NCBI GenBank assembly: GCA_000827265.1
Contig: KN834796.1
Coordinates: 62,001-126,000 of the forward strand
Reading direction: 5' to 3'
DNA: 64,000 nt
Origin: Collybiopsis luxurians FD-317 M1
Lineage: Eukaryota > Basidiomycota > Agaricomycetes > Agaricales > Omphalotaceae
Positions 34,791-47,044 of this stretch are shown here, one piece after another. The translations under genes and the position numbers were made by a program. Positions within the stretch are counted from its first letter, which is position 1. Every line of letters starts with the position of its first letter. A model generated the notes under the pieces. It was given only the letters and a program-made list of their open reading frames with translations. It was not told the DNA's origin and did not search any database.

Positions 34791-36148
34791 CTACTGGATA
34801 GGTAGTACATGATATTGAGCAACACAATCTTTGCACCGAATCTCTCCAAACATCATATCACCAAGATTATTCCACAATTGATCATCCTCCGATGCTTGCC
34901 AAGTAGGTAAATAGACTGTACGAATCTGATTGATACCAACACAGTTAGATTGTACATTGAATAAGCGGCAGCAGATCTCCAGCAAAGTGTGACGCGCTGC
35001 ATCTGAGTTGATATTTAATGGTACACGCAGACGTCCAAAAGAGCCTTGCATGGTTCTCATACCCCATTCCGCTGTCTGACGGTACGAAAGCAGCTGGCGA
35101 TTGAATGCCATGATATGATCCTGCTCGGCTGGGTCTGATGGAATGCGCTCACCTCCTTTCATCGGTGCTTTGATTTTTCCTTTGATACTAGTAGGGCCTC
35201 GAGGAAAAGCAGTGTCAAAAACAACATAAAATCCTTCAGGTACTTGATCACGTAGTCGCTGAAAGATTGGTTTCACTGTGTGAGCATCATGCCAGCTTCC
35301 TGGAGCATTCAAAACGGCATCAATGATAATCCCTTACCAAGAAAAATTGTCAGTAATTCGCCAGAGTAAGAAAATATGTGCAGAAGGGATTAGCCTTTCG
35401 GAGAAAACATCAGTACATTTGTGATAGTATGGTCTGTTTTCCAGCCATTATATGTGGCATTCTCAATCTCTGGATCATCCGACACTTGTGCAGGAAGAGC
35501 GAGGCCATCAATTGAACCAAATGCTCCTTCAAGCAGAGGATGACGAGCTACGACCAATAAGGACAACTCTTCGTATTCATCTTGAGTTTCAGGTAGAGCG
35601 ATCCTTGCCTCTTTCATTTTACGGAGTGTAGCCAAAAGAATATCAAGGGAGAAATGGAGATATCGAGTGAGAACTGATGGAACAATGGCAAAGATTTGCT
35701 GCAGTTGAACTTCGTGAATGGCTGAGCCAAGGTAGTGTAAGACTAAACCTAGAGCACCAGCTGCATCTAAAGACCTCATTCCAACTCAAGGAGCAGCTGC
35801 CTGGGACACATCACCACGGGGAATGGGTGTACTGTCCCAAACATCTGCGAAACAACCATGACCCTCAAGAATGAAATGAAATGTTGCAACATCTAAGCCC
35901 ATTGTGGTAATGAAGGCACGGTCATCTTGTCCCTGCCAGAGGCAAATCCATGGTGACTCCAGGCGAGGATGTGGCATTAACTGAGGTCGAGTAAGGTAAA
36001 GACGTGATGGATTCATGCGGCGGATGCATTCATCTTCATTATTCAGGATACCAAAAGCTACAGCTGCAAGAATAATCAGATCTAGGAGTTGTTGTTCCTC
36101 CTCTTCCTGCTCTGTCTGCTGCTGGAAGGTGAGGCAAAGCTGCTCCAT
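34791..36148 (-). pseudogene. PIF/Harbinger DDE transposase
   Basis: Frame 36,148-35,395 continues into 35,332-34,791 across a 62-bp intron that looks like GC-AG. Motifs are MRSLDAAGALGLVLHYL, the first catalytic Asp in FGSIDGLALPAQ, SWHDAHTVKPIF, the second Asp in YVVFDTAFPRGP, and the Glu in QTAEWGMRTMQGSFGRL. This is the DDE_Tnp4-type nuclease that cuts at the element's ends. All three acidic residues are present. One in-frame TGA at 35,787-35,789 (AAP*VGMRSLD; CGA expected) splits the protein, so the copy is likely dead unless read through. It starts MEQLCLTFQQQ with an E/Q-rich helix. Confidence 0.85.
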
Positions 36149-36345
36149 AATGCTTCAGTAAAGTTGAAAGACAAAGGACTCGAATGAAGTGGGATCAACA
36201 GAGACATGTGATGATAAGGCTTCAATTAAAATTATTGTGGGAACAATAAGACAATTAATCCGACAATTAATCTAATTAGACAGCTTTTTCGGAGCTTGCT
36301 TGATTCTCTTTTCGAACTGTTAATTTCTACAGGAAGTCATCCAGT

Positions 36346-37596
36346 ATTTCACAAAACTTGGCTTGCTTGAGTAGCTGGGAATTGTTTCGGACATTTCAGC
36401 TCCATAGATAACCTACATCGATGTGCGGAGATGGAAGGGGGTTAGGTCTGAATTTGGATGTTCTTTTGCATGGCTGTCATTTTCTGTTCACAGAGAGGAC
36501 AGTGATCTGGGTGCAAATGAAGATTCAGAATACTCACTGTGAAGTCTCCCAGATGTGTAGAATTAGTGCCGACACTGAGCGGCAGCAAAATGCCTGGCTT
36601 GCTCGCCAAAAGTGTCGCCGAACCTCCCGGCACCACCTAGCCTCTTTTACATGCTGCCCGTGCTGGCCATGCAGAAAGGTTGAGTTCAGAACAAAATCCT
36701 CATAATTTTGGCGACAGATGAGGATGGTGAGAATATGGTACAGTAACCCTAACACAGGTGTTTTCGTAAATTTATGCAATAGTTTTTGGCTTTTTTTTAC
36801 AGTCGGCGGCCCTGTATGTATGGGTAAGTAAACTTGCCTTCTGATCTTTCATTGTTCGGCTTATGCGCATGCGCACCGAGGCTTTCATGCAAAGCACTGA
36901 AGAAAAATTAGCATTCCCTTGGGAGCAATGCTCAGAAATAATGCTCATTGTGAGCAAACCAAGTAACCTGCAAATTTTATGACTTTCTGGGTCGTAAGTG
37001 TAACCGTGTAAAGCGCAGAAGAAAAAATGGTATTCTGTGTGCCTGTACTGACTGTTACTGCATTTGTCATCAGTGCTTATTTACTTGTTGCTGCACTTAT
37101 CATTGTCAGTGCCTGTTTTTCCTCCCAGCATTTTTATATGACTGTCATCACTGCTGCATTTGTATATGCCCATTTGCTGCACTCATATAGTGTCCGTTGC
37201 TGCATCTGTTGTATGCCTGATTGTTTTTATCATTGCTGGTTCTAGTGGGAGCTCTGATACTGCCTGAGTGGCCAAAGCCACTTCTGATCATCAAGATGCT
37301 GCTGGATTGATGCCAAATTCATTTGTCGCTGAAGCTGTTGATGTATTGTGCTTGTGGAATTATGAAGGACTTTGCTTTGGATTCATATATAGGGATTTGC
37401 TTTGCAACTGAAAAAGTGGGAGTGTTAGAAAACATCTGATTGTTGTTCAGCTGCTCTGCAGTGCATTTCAGATATGCTTCCACTGTATGATAAATACTCT
37501 GTCATTACCATAAATAATCATCCATTTTTGTCTTGTACCTCCATGTTCAGATCCCTCCTCTGCTGAGGTTGTAGTGACAGTGCCTCATCTCTTAAC
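36346..37596. other. No supported gene
   Basis: CpG content falls off near 36.9 kb, marking the edge of the gene island. 37,020-37,250 is a run of TGC/ATT-rich words. Short frames such as 36,421-36,705 show no domain. Confidence 0.4.
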
Positions 37597-38035
37597 AGCC
37601 CTGTGTACCTACGTGTCTGCAAAGCGTGCACAGGGACCCAGTGCCATATTCTGTGACATTAATTGAGAGCTGGTATGTATCCAATTGACCTTCCTCAATC
37701 AGCCCTTTCAGACATAGATTCCAATGTTGAAGCCCCACCTCTCCATTCAATATTGTACATACATGCATACTTAGAGAGGTATCTATAGTTGGGAACCAAT
37801 ACTAACAGGAATCAATGCACTAGATATCAAAAGCCCTGTGTACATACATTGCTGCAGCATGCGCGCAGGGACCCGGTGCCATATTTTGTGACATTAATTG
37901 AGAGCTGGTATGTATCCAATTGACCTTCCTCCATCAGCCCTTTCAGACATAGATTCCAATGTTGAAGCCCCACCTCTCTGTTCAATGTTGTACATACACA
38001 TATACTTGGAGAAGTATCCACAGTTGGAGCTGGAG
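37597..38035. repeat. Tandem duplication, 235-bp offset
   Basis: About 200 bp starting AGCCCTGTGTAC (37,597) recurs at 37,832. Long nearly identical blocks include GACATTAATTGAGAGCTGG, TATCCAATTGACCTTCCTC and GACATAGATTCCAATGTTG. Several differences are CG versus TG/CA. It is non-coding. 38,036-38,963 has no recognisable gene. Confidence 0.8.
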
Positions 38036-38968
38036 TTTTGAACTCTGCTCTGCCCACACAGATGTAATCTTGTCTTACAGAGTAGTACATTCAAGTATCA
38101 AAGAGCGACAGGAGTCTGCTAGAGACAGTAAATTCCCAAATGAGATATACTACACAATCCCCGAGATTCTATGTCTCCCTAATGTTCAAACACAGTATTT
38201 TGCCTCAATCCATGATCCTCCACACTATTTTTGCATCTTTAGGCAATCAGTATACTTGCTTGTATGGGACAAAACTTCAATATCATAAATACCTTCAAAA
38301 TACTAAAACCAAAACCCCACTGGTCATCCATTTGCACAATTGCATTGCTTCACCATGATGCAAATTGACATTGCAGCTTTATATTACTCAGAATTTTCAC
38401 AGAGCAATGCAACCTGAGGTTTGTGTGCTGAGAGATCAATTGCCTTATCTCATAGATAATGGCAATTGTATGGCAATCCTTGATGCCAATGGATGTCCCT
38501 AACTCTGACCAAAGGGAAGGGAGGGATGTGTATGCATCAAACAGTCATTATCTCCCTAAATTTCACTCCAATAGGTGGGTCTTTTCCACAGCCTTATCTT
38601 ATCTTAATTTTTCTCACATTTTTCTCTGTAATAAAATTTCCTGTTCCATTTCACCACTCCCTGACTTACACAGTTGGGCTTGACCTTTTGTAGATCTTGT
38701 AATGTCCATCACTGAGTTATACTGCAATTCCATCTTCCTGTTTCCCTCTTGGACCCTGCTGCAGCTTTGTTGAGAGAAACCAAGCTGAGAATGAGGAAAA
38801 AATTAAGTCACATTATAAAAGTAAAAGGATGAGGTCTTCTTTAGATTGATTCATGCCATGTTTAGGAAGAGACTGAAAAAATTCAATATCATTGTCTAAG
38901 TCATAGTCAGAACTGTGCAATGATAAATTCAGCTGTTGCTTTCATTATTTGAGCTTGTTTACAGATCC

Positions 38969-39306
38969 TGTTACAGTTACACTTTTATCCCTTTCCTTAT
39001 TTCCTTTTACTATTCCTTTTTTGCTGTCTACTATTAACCCCTATCTCTTTCATATTATCTTCCCATCTTATCTTTCATATCTTATCCTTCTTATCTCTCT
39101 TATCTATTAATCTTGTCTCTTACCCTTTATCCACCACTCACCTTTTCCTACATACAATCAATTCCTGCACATAAGTGGCATGGTGGCATCAACTACCTTC
39201 CTATATGCACACCCTTTTCATTGTTTCATCCACCATTTCTTCCTACTACAGTCTACCTTCTGTTTATTTTGCCTTTTTCACTGTTTTATGTATGATCACT
39301 ACTAGC
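38969..39306 (+). repeat. Gypsy 5' LTR, left part
   Basis: It matches the 3' LTR pieces 51,424-51,629 and 53,172-53,345. A strongly CTTATC/TTATCT-rich pyrimidine stretch is included. It is cut after GATCACTACTAGC by a Copia element. The LTR right end is at 42,415-42,540. Confidence 0.88.
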
Positions 39307-42088
39307 TGTTGGATCTTAGGTGAATATCTGTAAGTGGTGTCCTAAGTTGTGTGACTGCGTTCCGCAGTTGCATTCCGCAGTTGCATTCTGTGGTTGCTGG
39401 TTTGACTAATAGTACATGCATGTATACTTCCATGCAGATATGATCTCACACTCAGCTCCATCCCTATCCTTCATCCTCATCTTTCTTCCCTACTTATTCT
39501 TTATTCTGAACACCTATATTTAATGCAGTAGTTTCAACTGCTACCCTCAGAATACATTTGTTGCTCTGAGGGTATGCATTTCTCCTTATCTCAAAAGTAT
39601 CTCTACTTACTCTCTTACCTATAGTTTCTGCATACTTAGGACTATAGGTAATGGAGAATACATTTGTTGCTCTGAGGTTTCTGCATACTTACTTAGGTCA
39701 GAATGCAAATAATACATATGTCCTTGACTGACACAGAATTTGATTCCTTGCAATGACCACATCTGCTGCACATTCCCTTCCCAACCTCCTTATTTTCCCT
39801 GAAGATTGTCAGCTTGTTGGTCTGAGTAACTGGGCCTTGTTTCAGGATCACCTTAAAAGTGTCACTCATGCAACTGGTCTCAGTGGCTATATTAATGGGA
39901 CTATCGCTACTCCTACCCCTCCTCCTACAAATCTCCAGGGTCCCGCACCTGCTCCTACTCTGGTCAACTCTTGTTCTCCCTCCCTTGAAGAATGGGAGCT
40001 GAGGGATGCTTGTATTGTTGGTATCATCTATCAGAACATCAAGGACCCTCATTTCTTGGATGTAACACAGGACATGACTGTGCAAGCAATGTGGATACAA
40101 CTCACTGCCAAATTTGAGACAATGTCTGCAGCTGCACAAACCTTGGCTAAAGAATGTATTCAACAGTTCAAGTACATTGCTGCTATGCCCTTTGAAGAAT
40201 ACTTCCAGCAGCTAGAGGCACTCCAAAAATCAGCAAGCAATGTCAGGTGCACTGTTAGCAATGATGATCTTTGTTCACATTTTCTCACCTCTCTTACTCC
40301 TGATTACTTGTGGATCTTGCAAACTCATGGCACTCAACCCTATGCTGATCTAAAATGAGCCTTAATCAAGTATGATATGATGGTACAATTGGCAAACAGA
40401 CCTACCAGCCATACCACACCTTCTAATGCTCTCGTAGTCAGTGCTAGATTTAGTGCAGGTATTGTATGCAATAACTGTAAACAGGTTGGACACGTGAAGA
40501 AGAACTGCTGGGCTAAGGGAGGAAAAAGTGAGGGTGAGGGTCTGAAATGGTATACTGCTCCGAAGGGAATGGAACCTACTAAGGTTGTGAATACATCCTC
40601 TCTTGCCACAACCTTGGATGTCAATCCTACTCCATCCACTCCAACTGCTGCCGCAACTGTATACAACTTTGGCAACTTTGAACCCAGAGGTATGGACTAC
40701 TCTCTGTATTGCTCTGCCCTCCCTGATGCCTATTCTGTTAGACTGGGAAGAGAGGCTTCTACCTTTTTAGGAAGCAGCCAGAGTGGTACAGATAGTTTAG
40801 AGTCCTCCTCTGTATCTAGTCGTAATAAAATCCCAACTTTCATCAATAGTGTGGTATTGCATTGGTGTATTTGAAGTTGTCAATGGTTCATTACCTATAA
40901 CCCTGTGAAAATGCATGGATGGATGGCTACAGATGGACATAATGGTTCTTTTGTTATTGAAGGATTTGGAATTGCTGAGATTACAGTTAGGATGTACAAA
41001 GGTTCCATACATTGCCTCCATTTTCCTGCATCACACACACCATTGTTTGGTATGAACCTTCTGTCTCTTCCATCAATGGATAAAAAGGGTTATTGTGGTA
41101 CATGGGGTGGGGGACAGATAGAAGTTCATCATCCAAAATCTGGTGAGGTTGTGGTCGATGGATGGATTGCAGCTGAAGGAGCAAAACACAGCTTGTATCA
41201 GGTCAATGTCATTGACAATATGGATGAGGATATGATACCAGGTGCCATATCAACCCCCAATCCTGACTCCTCCTTCATCCTGGCATCAGCACACTCTCAT
41301 TTGAAGCCCTGCTCTCTATCTATGTGGCATATGAGGTTCAGGCATGCTGATATCAATATGATTTGGATAATGGCTAAGCATGAACTTGTTGACAGTTTGG
41401 ATGTTTTGGATTTCTCATTGTGCAGAAAATGTGAAGTTTGCCTATTTGCAAAGGCAAAATGACAACCATTTGATGATATTGTGGTTCCATCTGCTGAGCC
41501 ACTGGATTGAGTGAGCCTTGACTTGTGGGGGCATGCACAAACTTGTAGCTTGGGAGGAGCTTATTACATGTTCCTCATGTGTGATGATGGAACCAGTATT
41601 CTGTTTCCATACTTTTCATCTAATAAGGAAGGTCCTACTGTCCTGGGATTAGTGCAGAGATTTACGGCAATGGCAGAAATGCAGATGGGCAGGTGTATTT
41701 GCATGTTTTGTATTGACATGGGATGCAAGTTTGACAACTGCATGTTTGATGAATGGTGTGCAGGGAGGGGCACAGTGGTTGAAAAGGTCCCTAAATCCTC
41801 TTCTGCTGCTAATGGCCAGGTTGAACAAGCAAACCAAGCTGTAATTGAAGGTGTCCGGGCCATGCTTGAGGATTTGGATTTGGACCATCAGTTTTGGGCA
41901 GAAGCTGCACAAGCCTATTGCTATATTCATGGGATGACACCCACTAGTTGCCATTCTGGTGTCAAACCATGGGAGAAATGGTACAAAGCAAAGAGAGGCA
42001 AGGTTAATGTGTCCCATTTGTGGTGCTGGGGATGCAGAGTGTGGGTCACAGATTTGGATCACATACATGGTAAATTGGGTTTATACTT
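39307..42088 (+). mobile_element. Truncated Copia element nested in the Gypsy 5' LTR
   Basis: It begins TGTTGGATCTT, a typical Copia LTR start, immediately after the Gypsy LTR word CTACTAGC. Its gag and integrase region follow, but RT, RNase H and the 3' LTR are missing. The sequence passes at 42,089 into a palindromic MITE and then straight into the Gypsy LTR end. A later deletion removed its 3' part and about 60 bp of the Gypsy LTR. Confidence 0.8.
39753..42088 (+). pseudogene. Copia gag-integrase, truncated and TGA-interrupted
   Basis: One frame runs from the ATG at 39,753 (MTTSAAHSLPNLLIF...). It has a gag helical core (about 39,800-40,350), a CX2CX4HX4C zinc knuckle (CNNCKQVGHVKKNC, about 40,468), and a protease region with altered motif (HGWMATDGHNG, about 40,910). 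A GAG-pre-integrase follows (LWHMRFRHADINMIW, then CRKCEVCLFAKAK), then an integrase core (LDLWGHA, DMGCKFDN, NGQVEQANQ). Four in-frame stops, all TGA, lie at 40,356, 40,872, 41,460 and 41,508. The frame ends at the MITE border after the integrase. No RT is present. It is clearly inactive. Confidence 0.9.
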
Positions 42089-42414
42089 CATCAGAAAAAA
42101 TAGTCTGGGCCTCAGGTTACCTAGGAGGCAACCTGAAGCAACCTGAGGGACCTGGGTGACCTAGATGACCTGTGCAACCTGGGTGAACCTCAGGTAACCT
42201 AGGAAAAGCCAATATCCTGGGCAAACCTCAGGTATCCCAAGGATACCTGAGGAATGATGCTGTAAATATTACCAAACAAGGCAAAATTATATTGAATATA
42301 TATACCTATGCTTTAATCTATCCTAAATGCATGACAGCTTTCAGTGTTCCCAAAGAGCCCAGAATTTGGGGGGTGTCTCTGGGTAGCCTGGGCTGAAAAG
42401 TAGTTTTGATGATG
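42089..42414. mobile_element. CATCAGG-family MITE (326 bp)
   Basis: The left end CATCAGAAAAAATAGTCTG and the right end ...GCCTGGGCTGAAAAGTAG then TTTTGATGATG form inverted repeats. The inside is rich in CCTCAGG, CCTAGG and ACCTGAGG palindromes. Its first 245 bp match 63,622-63,868 closely, and its right arm matches the GGGTGTCTC/AGCCTGGGC arms at 17.4 kb. The left flank is Copia and the right flank Gypsy LTR, so no target duplication remains. Confidence 0.78.
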
Positions 42415-42540
42415 TGATCTCATCTCTACTTCCTTGCAGTTAGGCTGGAATAACACTTTTCTCTCCTACTCTCACTCTCAGTTCTATTCCAAGTTGTGTG
42501 ATGCCTGGTTACCATTTGTGGTAGCTACAAGTTGCTAGCA
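42415..42540 (+). repeat. Gypsy 5' LTR, right end
   Basis: It starts TGATCTCATC and ends ...GTAGCTACAAGTTGCTAGCA. It is the counterpart of 53,400-53,532 in the 3' LTR. The leader GAAGATTAGAGC directly after it may be part of the primer-binding region, with the tRNA not identified. Confidence 0.85.
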
Positions 42541-42896
42541 GAAGATTAGAGCTAATTTTCACTCATACCACCCATCACACCAGCACATTTTTTCACCATT
42601 TCTTGAAACAACAACACACACTCTTCCACACTGTCAGAGCTCAAGTTCAACTCAGATATTCCCTATTCCCAGATTCCTTCCCATTTCAAGATGACAACAA
42701 CATGGCTGGCCCTAGTGGATCCAACACTCAACCACCTCAGAACACCCAACCAACTCAGGACCATGGGGCCAAAGAAGAGTACAACAATGAACCCAAAACC
42801 AAACAGGTACCCACCCATGATTACTGCCCCAGGAAGACATTGTTGAAGGAACCAGAAACTTTTGATGGAAACAAAGGAAAGTTCCAGGCATGGAAT

Positions 42897-43491
42897 TAGT
42901 GTTGCTGCGGCTCACAAATAAGCCAGCTAATAGCCGGAGCCGATCAGGGGCTGGAGCTGAGCTGGTCAGCTGGCAGGCACCTGCATGTGAGCCAGCTTTG
43001 CATGGCTCCAAGCTGAACGCTGCAGCTTGGAGCTGGCTGACAGTCAACTCCTACCAGTTCAATTACCAATTGCCTTGCAATCATTCAGCAATTCATTTTA
43101 AATCTCACATATTGTATTTTGGTTCACTAAAGCCTCTTTCTTTCCATTAGCCCTCACTTCAACTCTAAATTATGTAGATATTTATTATTTATTATGTTTA
43201 CATATCAAGTATGTATAATGGTGCCATGTCACTCACATCACATCAGGCAACATAACTACAGCATCCACTAAGCACTCATTTGAGGCTTGGCACCCTGTAA
43301 TTTTCATTTGCCTATGCCCTTATTGCAGCCAGTAGCCATTGTAGAAGTATTTTACTTCTTTTCCATCTGGCTAGCCAGCTTCAAGTCAGCTCAAGCTTTT
43401 TCAAGTCGGCTCATTCTGGCTGTTGAGCTGGCTAAATGTGAGCTGCAGCTACATGATTCAACTTGTGGCTAGCTGAGCTGCGGCAACACTA
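42897..43491 (-). mobile_element. hAT-type MITE, copy 2 (595 bp, inverted)
   Basis: Ends TAGTGTTGCTGCGGCT and AGCTGCGGCAACACTA, with an exact 8-bp target duplication CATGGAAT (42,889-42,896 and 43,492-43,499). The order of its internal words is the reverse of copies 1 and 3, so it is inverted. It splits the gag codons between FQAWN and CSLIAYM of the Gypsy element. Confidence 0.93.
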
Positions 43492-45257
43492 CATGGAATT
43501 GCTCACTCATAGCATACATGAAAGACCTGGGAAAAAAGGGCCTGATTGGATCAGACAATGAAGCAATTGATGTTGCCATGTCTTACATGAAGGGTGGCAG
43601 AGTGGATGGATGGACAGAGGTTTACTACTGCAACCACTACAACAGTGACAAACAGAAATGGACTATATCATGGGATAAGTTCAGGACAGATTTGATACCT
43701 GTCTTCACTGACATTACCAAGAGACAGACTGCATGGGATAAACTACAATTCATCAAACAAGGAAAGATGTTGGCTGACAATTTCTTTAAGGAGTTTGAGA
43801 TACTCCTCTCAGATGCAGGATACAATACAGTGGAAAGCCACATCATCACCCTTATAGAAGGAGCAGTAAATTCCAACGTCATTGATAACATCATCAAAGG
43901 GTCAACAAAACCAATTGTCCTCTATGATAATCATAAGGGCAGGATCATAGGAATGGATAACATGTGGAGACAATGAGAGGAGCAGAAGAGAGGCTATGGC
44001 TATGGAGGAAATACATGGAATAGCTGAACCACTTGGCAGCCCAAGGTAGTGATGTCAGAAATTGCAATGCTTGCCATGCAATCAGATCACTTGCAGCAGT
44101 GTTTTTTGCTTAATTCTGTTTGAGGGTTCAATGCCCAATTCCTGTCCTGCTGATAGATAGCCTTATTTATTTAGCCTATTTTATATTTTGGTATATAGAG
44201 TACATATTTGTGAATGAATCCCCAGTGCATTTGACCTGGGCTTTTGCTATTGGTATTGGAGTTATGACAATTTCTCCAACAAGTGAGTCCCAATCCCCCT
44301 CCCCAGACTCAGAGCTGGAACTATACTCCTACTCCCCCAGCAGAAACTGACCAATGAGATGGCACAGGAATAGCCTTTGGGGGTACTGGTAAACCAATGG
44401 ACTTGGACCTTGCCAAGTGCCAAGGGCTCTGCTTTCACTGTGGGACATGAGGCCACCTATCCCAAAATTGTCCCCAGATCAAAAAGAACCAAGGACAGTA
44501 CATTCACACCCTGTGGATGGGTATGAATGATGAAGTATGACAAACTCTGGCCAAAGAATGGCATTAAGTCCTCACTCTGCAGTAAATGCAGGTCTGCCAG
44601 AGCCCAACCAATCAGATCTTTTTTCAGTTGCATATGATCATTTCAAGCCTGCCAATATGTTTTTCAATATTGTGGACACTACAAGTACAGTTACCAATGT
44701 AGTCCCTACTCCTATATCTACTTCTCCAAATGACAGTAATTTATCCATACACACAAAGACTGATAACCCTGCAAAACTGTGCTTCCAATCTAATACCCCT
44801 GAATGGACCACTGAGTGAATTTGCAAGGACAAGATTGATTGAGCACTAGGAATCTTAAGGACATAGATACTGGTGTGCCAAAGCAGAGAAGCAATGGAGG
44901 AAACAGTAGCAGCAATTCAGAACCTTGACTGGCCAGCAGCAGTAGAAGCAATCACCACCCTGAAGAGTTGAAGAACATTCATGTGCAGAACTCAAGGACA
45001 GGACTTCAAGTTAAAAACCAACATTGAGAACACAGAAAACAGTTCTCAAATGAACACCAATGTACTTCTGGATAGTGGAGTGACAGGGTCCTGCATCAAC
45101 CAGGACTTTGTCAGGCAACACCAGCTGACAGTCAAAAGGTTACCCATTAGGATGTCAATATACAATGCTGATGGGATGCTACATGAAGGAGGGGCAATAG
45201 AAGGGTTTGTTATGGTAAGGATGACAACAGGAGGTCATGCAGAATTGATAGAGTTGG

Positions 45258-45984
45258 TGATGTGGTGGGTGTGGTGAGATAGAAAACAAACACCAAAAAC
45301 ACCCAAGAACACTAAGTTCAAAGGGGCCTTTAGCAGTTGAAGTTTGTAATGGGGGTTGGAGTAGTAGTAGTGTTGTTAGAGTGCACAAGTTTAGGTTCAA
45401 TCAAAATCCAAATTGCAATGTCAAAACCAAAATACCAAGTTCAAACACAATAATCAAGTTAAACAAAACACCAAACACAAAACAGAACACAGAACACCAC
45501 TCTTTGACTTTAACTCTACACTGAAGCTCTAGACTGATTCCAAACCAGATCAAATGCCTGATAAAGAGGGGGGCATCAGAACCTGCTCTTCTCTCTTGTT
45601 GCTCTGTCTCTTTTATATGTAAAAACTAAATAGCACCCTTTTACAGTCAATCCCTGAGGTGACTAATGTCATTACCTGGGTCCCATACAATGCTAATTAG
45701 CCTATCTCGCCGAAACCTTTCAATACTAATCCATTGATTAGTATTTCTATAGTAACGAGTGTACCTGTCATGCTAATTATCCAGTTTTTCCAGTGAATTG
45801 CCCATTCTCAGACATGGGCTATTGTTGCCATGTGCAAGCAAACTGACATGTGTCGAGGGATTCTATAATTACACAGTTCATACTGCCAAACTTTTGTATT
45901 GATCTGTACATGTTATAGACATGTAGTTGTCTTGGATGAGGAGTATGAACTCAGAAAATTTATGGTGCAATGTCAGTTGTATCA
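45258..45984. mobile_element. Probable solo LTR (727 bp) between Gypsy protease and RT
   Basis: It begins TGATGTGG and ends GTATCA (TG...CA). It is flanked by TTGG on both sides (45,254-45,257 and 45,985-45,988). Removing it with one TTGG copy rejoins the codons to the familiar Gypsy string IELAVTNLGKMDI. A TATA-like TTTTATATG lies near 45,612. It has no coding frame. Confidence 0.72.
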
Positions 45985-47044
45985 TTGGCAGTGACAAACT
46001 TGGGTAAAATGGACATCTTCTGGGGTTGAATTGGTTATGCTACCATAACCCAGGCATTGACTGGAGTGAGTCTACACTAACCTTTGATAAATTTGCAGAT
46101 AGATGTGGTTATCTCCCCTACCTCACAACACCAGAGGAAGGCCAGCTGGAAGGACAACTAATCCCAGGAGAACAGCTGTTCATGCTCGACTGGGAGGGGT
46201 ACATCATGGACCAGGGGCACATTTGACTCCAATCAGTATTGTCAGCAGCAGAACCCTACCTTAGAGAGTACACAGACATGTTTAGTAAGGAAGACTTTGA
46301 TCAGTTGTCAGACTGATGCCCATGGGACCATGCTATTGAACTTATGCCAGGTTTGAAACCTGTGGATTGCAAGATCTACCCATTGAACTTACAGGGGCAG
46401 AAAGCATTGGATGAATTCTTAGAAGAAAACCTTTAATCAGGCTGGATCCAATCATCCACCTTGCCAATGGTTTCTCCTGTTTTCTTCACCAAAAAGAAGG
46501 ATGGGAGTCTACAACCATTTCAGGATTACTGAAAACTCAATGAAATGATAATCAAAAACCCGGTATCCTTTGCCCTTAATCCAGGAACTAATTGACAGCT
46601 TCAAGGCATCAAAAATATTTACCAAGCTGGATGTACAATGGGGATATAACAATATACAGATTAGAGAAGGAGACAAGTGGAAGGTAGTGTTTTGAACTAA
46701 TCAAGGTCTCTTTGAACCAACAGTAATGTTTTTTGGACTAACAAATGCCCCTGCCACCTTCCAAGCATTTATAAGTCACATTCTGAAGGAGCTTATTGAC
46801 CAGGGCCATGTTGTTGTATACATGGATAACATCCTTATCCTCACTGAAGACATTAATGAACACCAGTGCATTGTGAAGCAAGTGCTAGACATTTTACAAG
46901 CTAACAAGCTGTACCTCAAGGAAGAGAAATGTACATTTGAAGCATCAGAGGTCAAGTATCTAGGAATCGTAGTGGGAAATGGGTGTACTCATATGGACCC
47001 AACCAAGGTCAAAGTGGTAAAAGAACTTGCAGGGTGGATGCAGC

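Larger units (their letters stand above)
32144..36342 (+). mobile_element. PIF/Harbinger DNA transposon, full length (4.2 kb)
   Basis: Terminal inverted repeats GGATGACTTCCCGTA (left) and TACAGGAAGTCATCC (right; 14 of 15 match) are flanked by a 3-bp direct repeat AGT (32,141-32,143 and 36,343-36,345). Inside are two convergent genes, the usual pair for this superfamily: a Myb/SANT-like protein (plus) and a DDE transposase (minus), only 35 bp apart. Both carry in-frame TGA codons, so this copy is probably inactive. It lies 170 bp beyond the H2A stop. Confidence 0.85.

Noticed and set aside
37400..37440. Copia-like purine tract plus LTR start (AAAAAGTGGGAGTGTTAG)
   Set aside because: No RNase H coding upstream and no matching LTR partner found in the window. 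Too weak alone.
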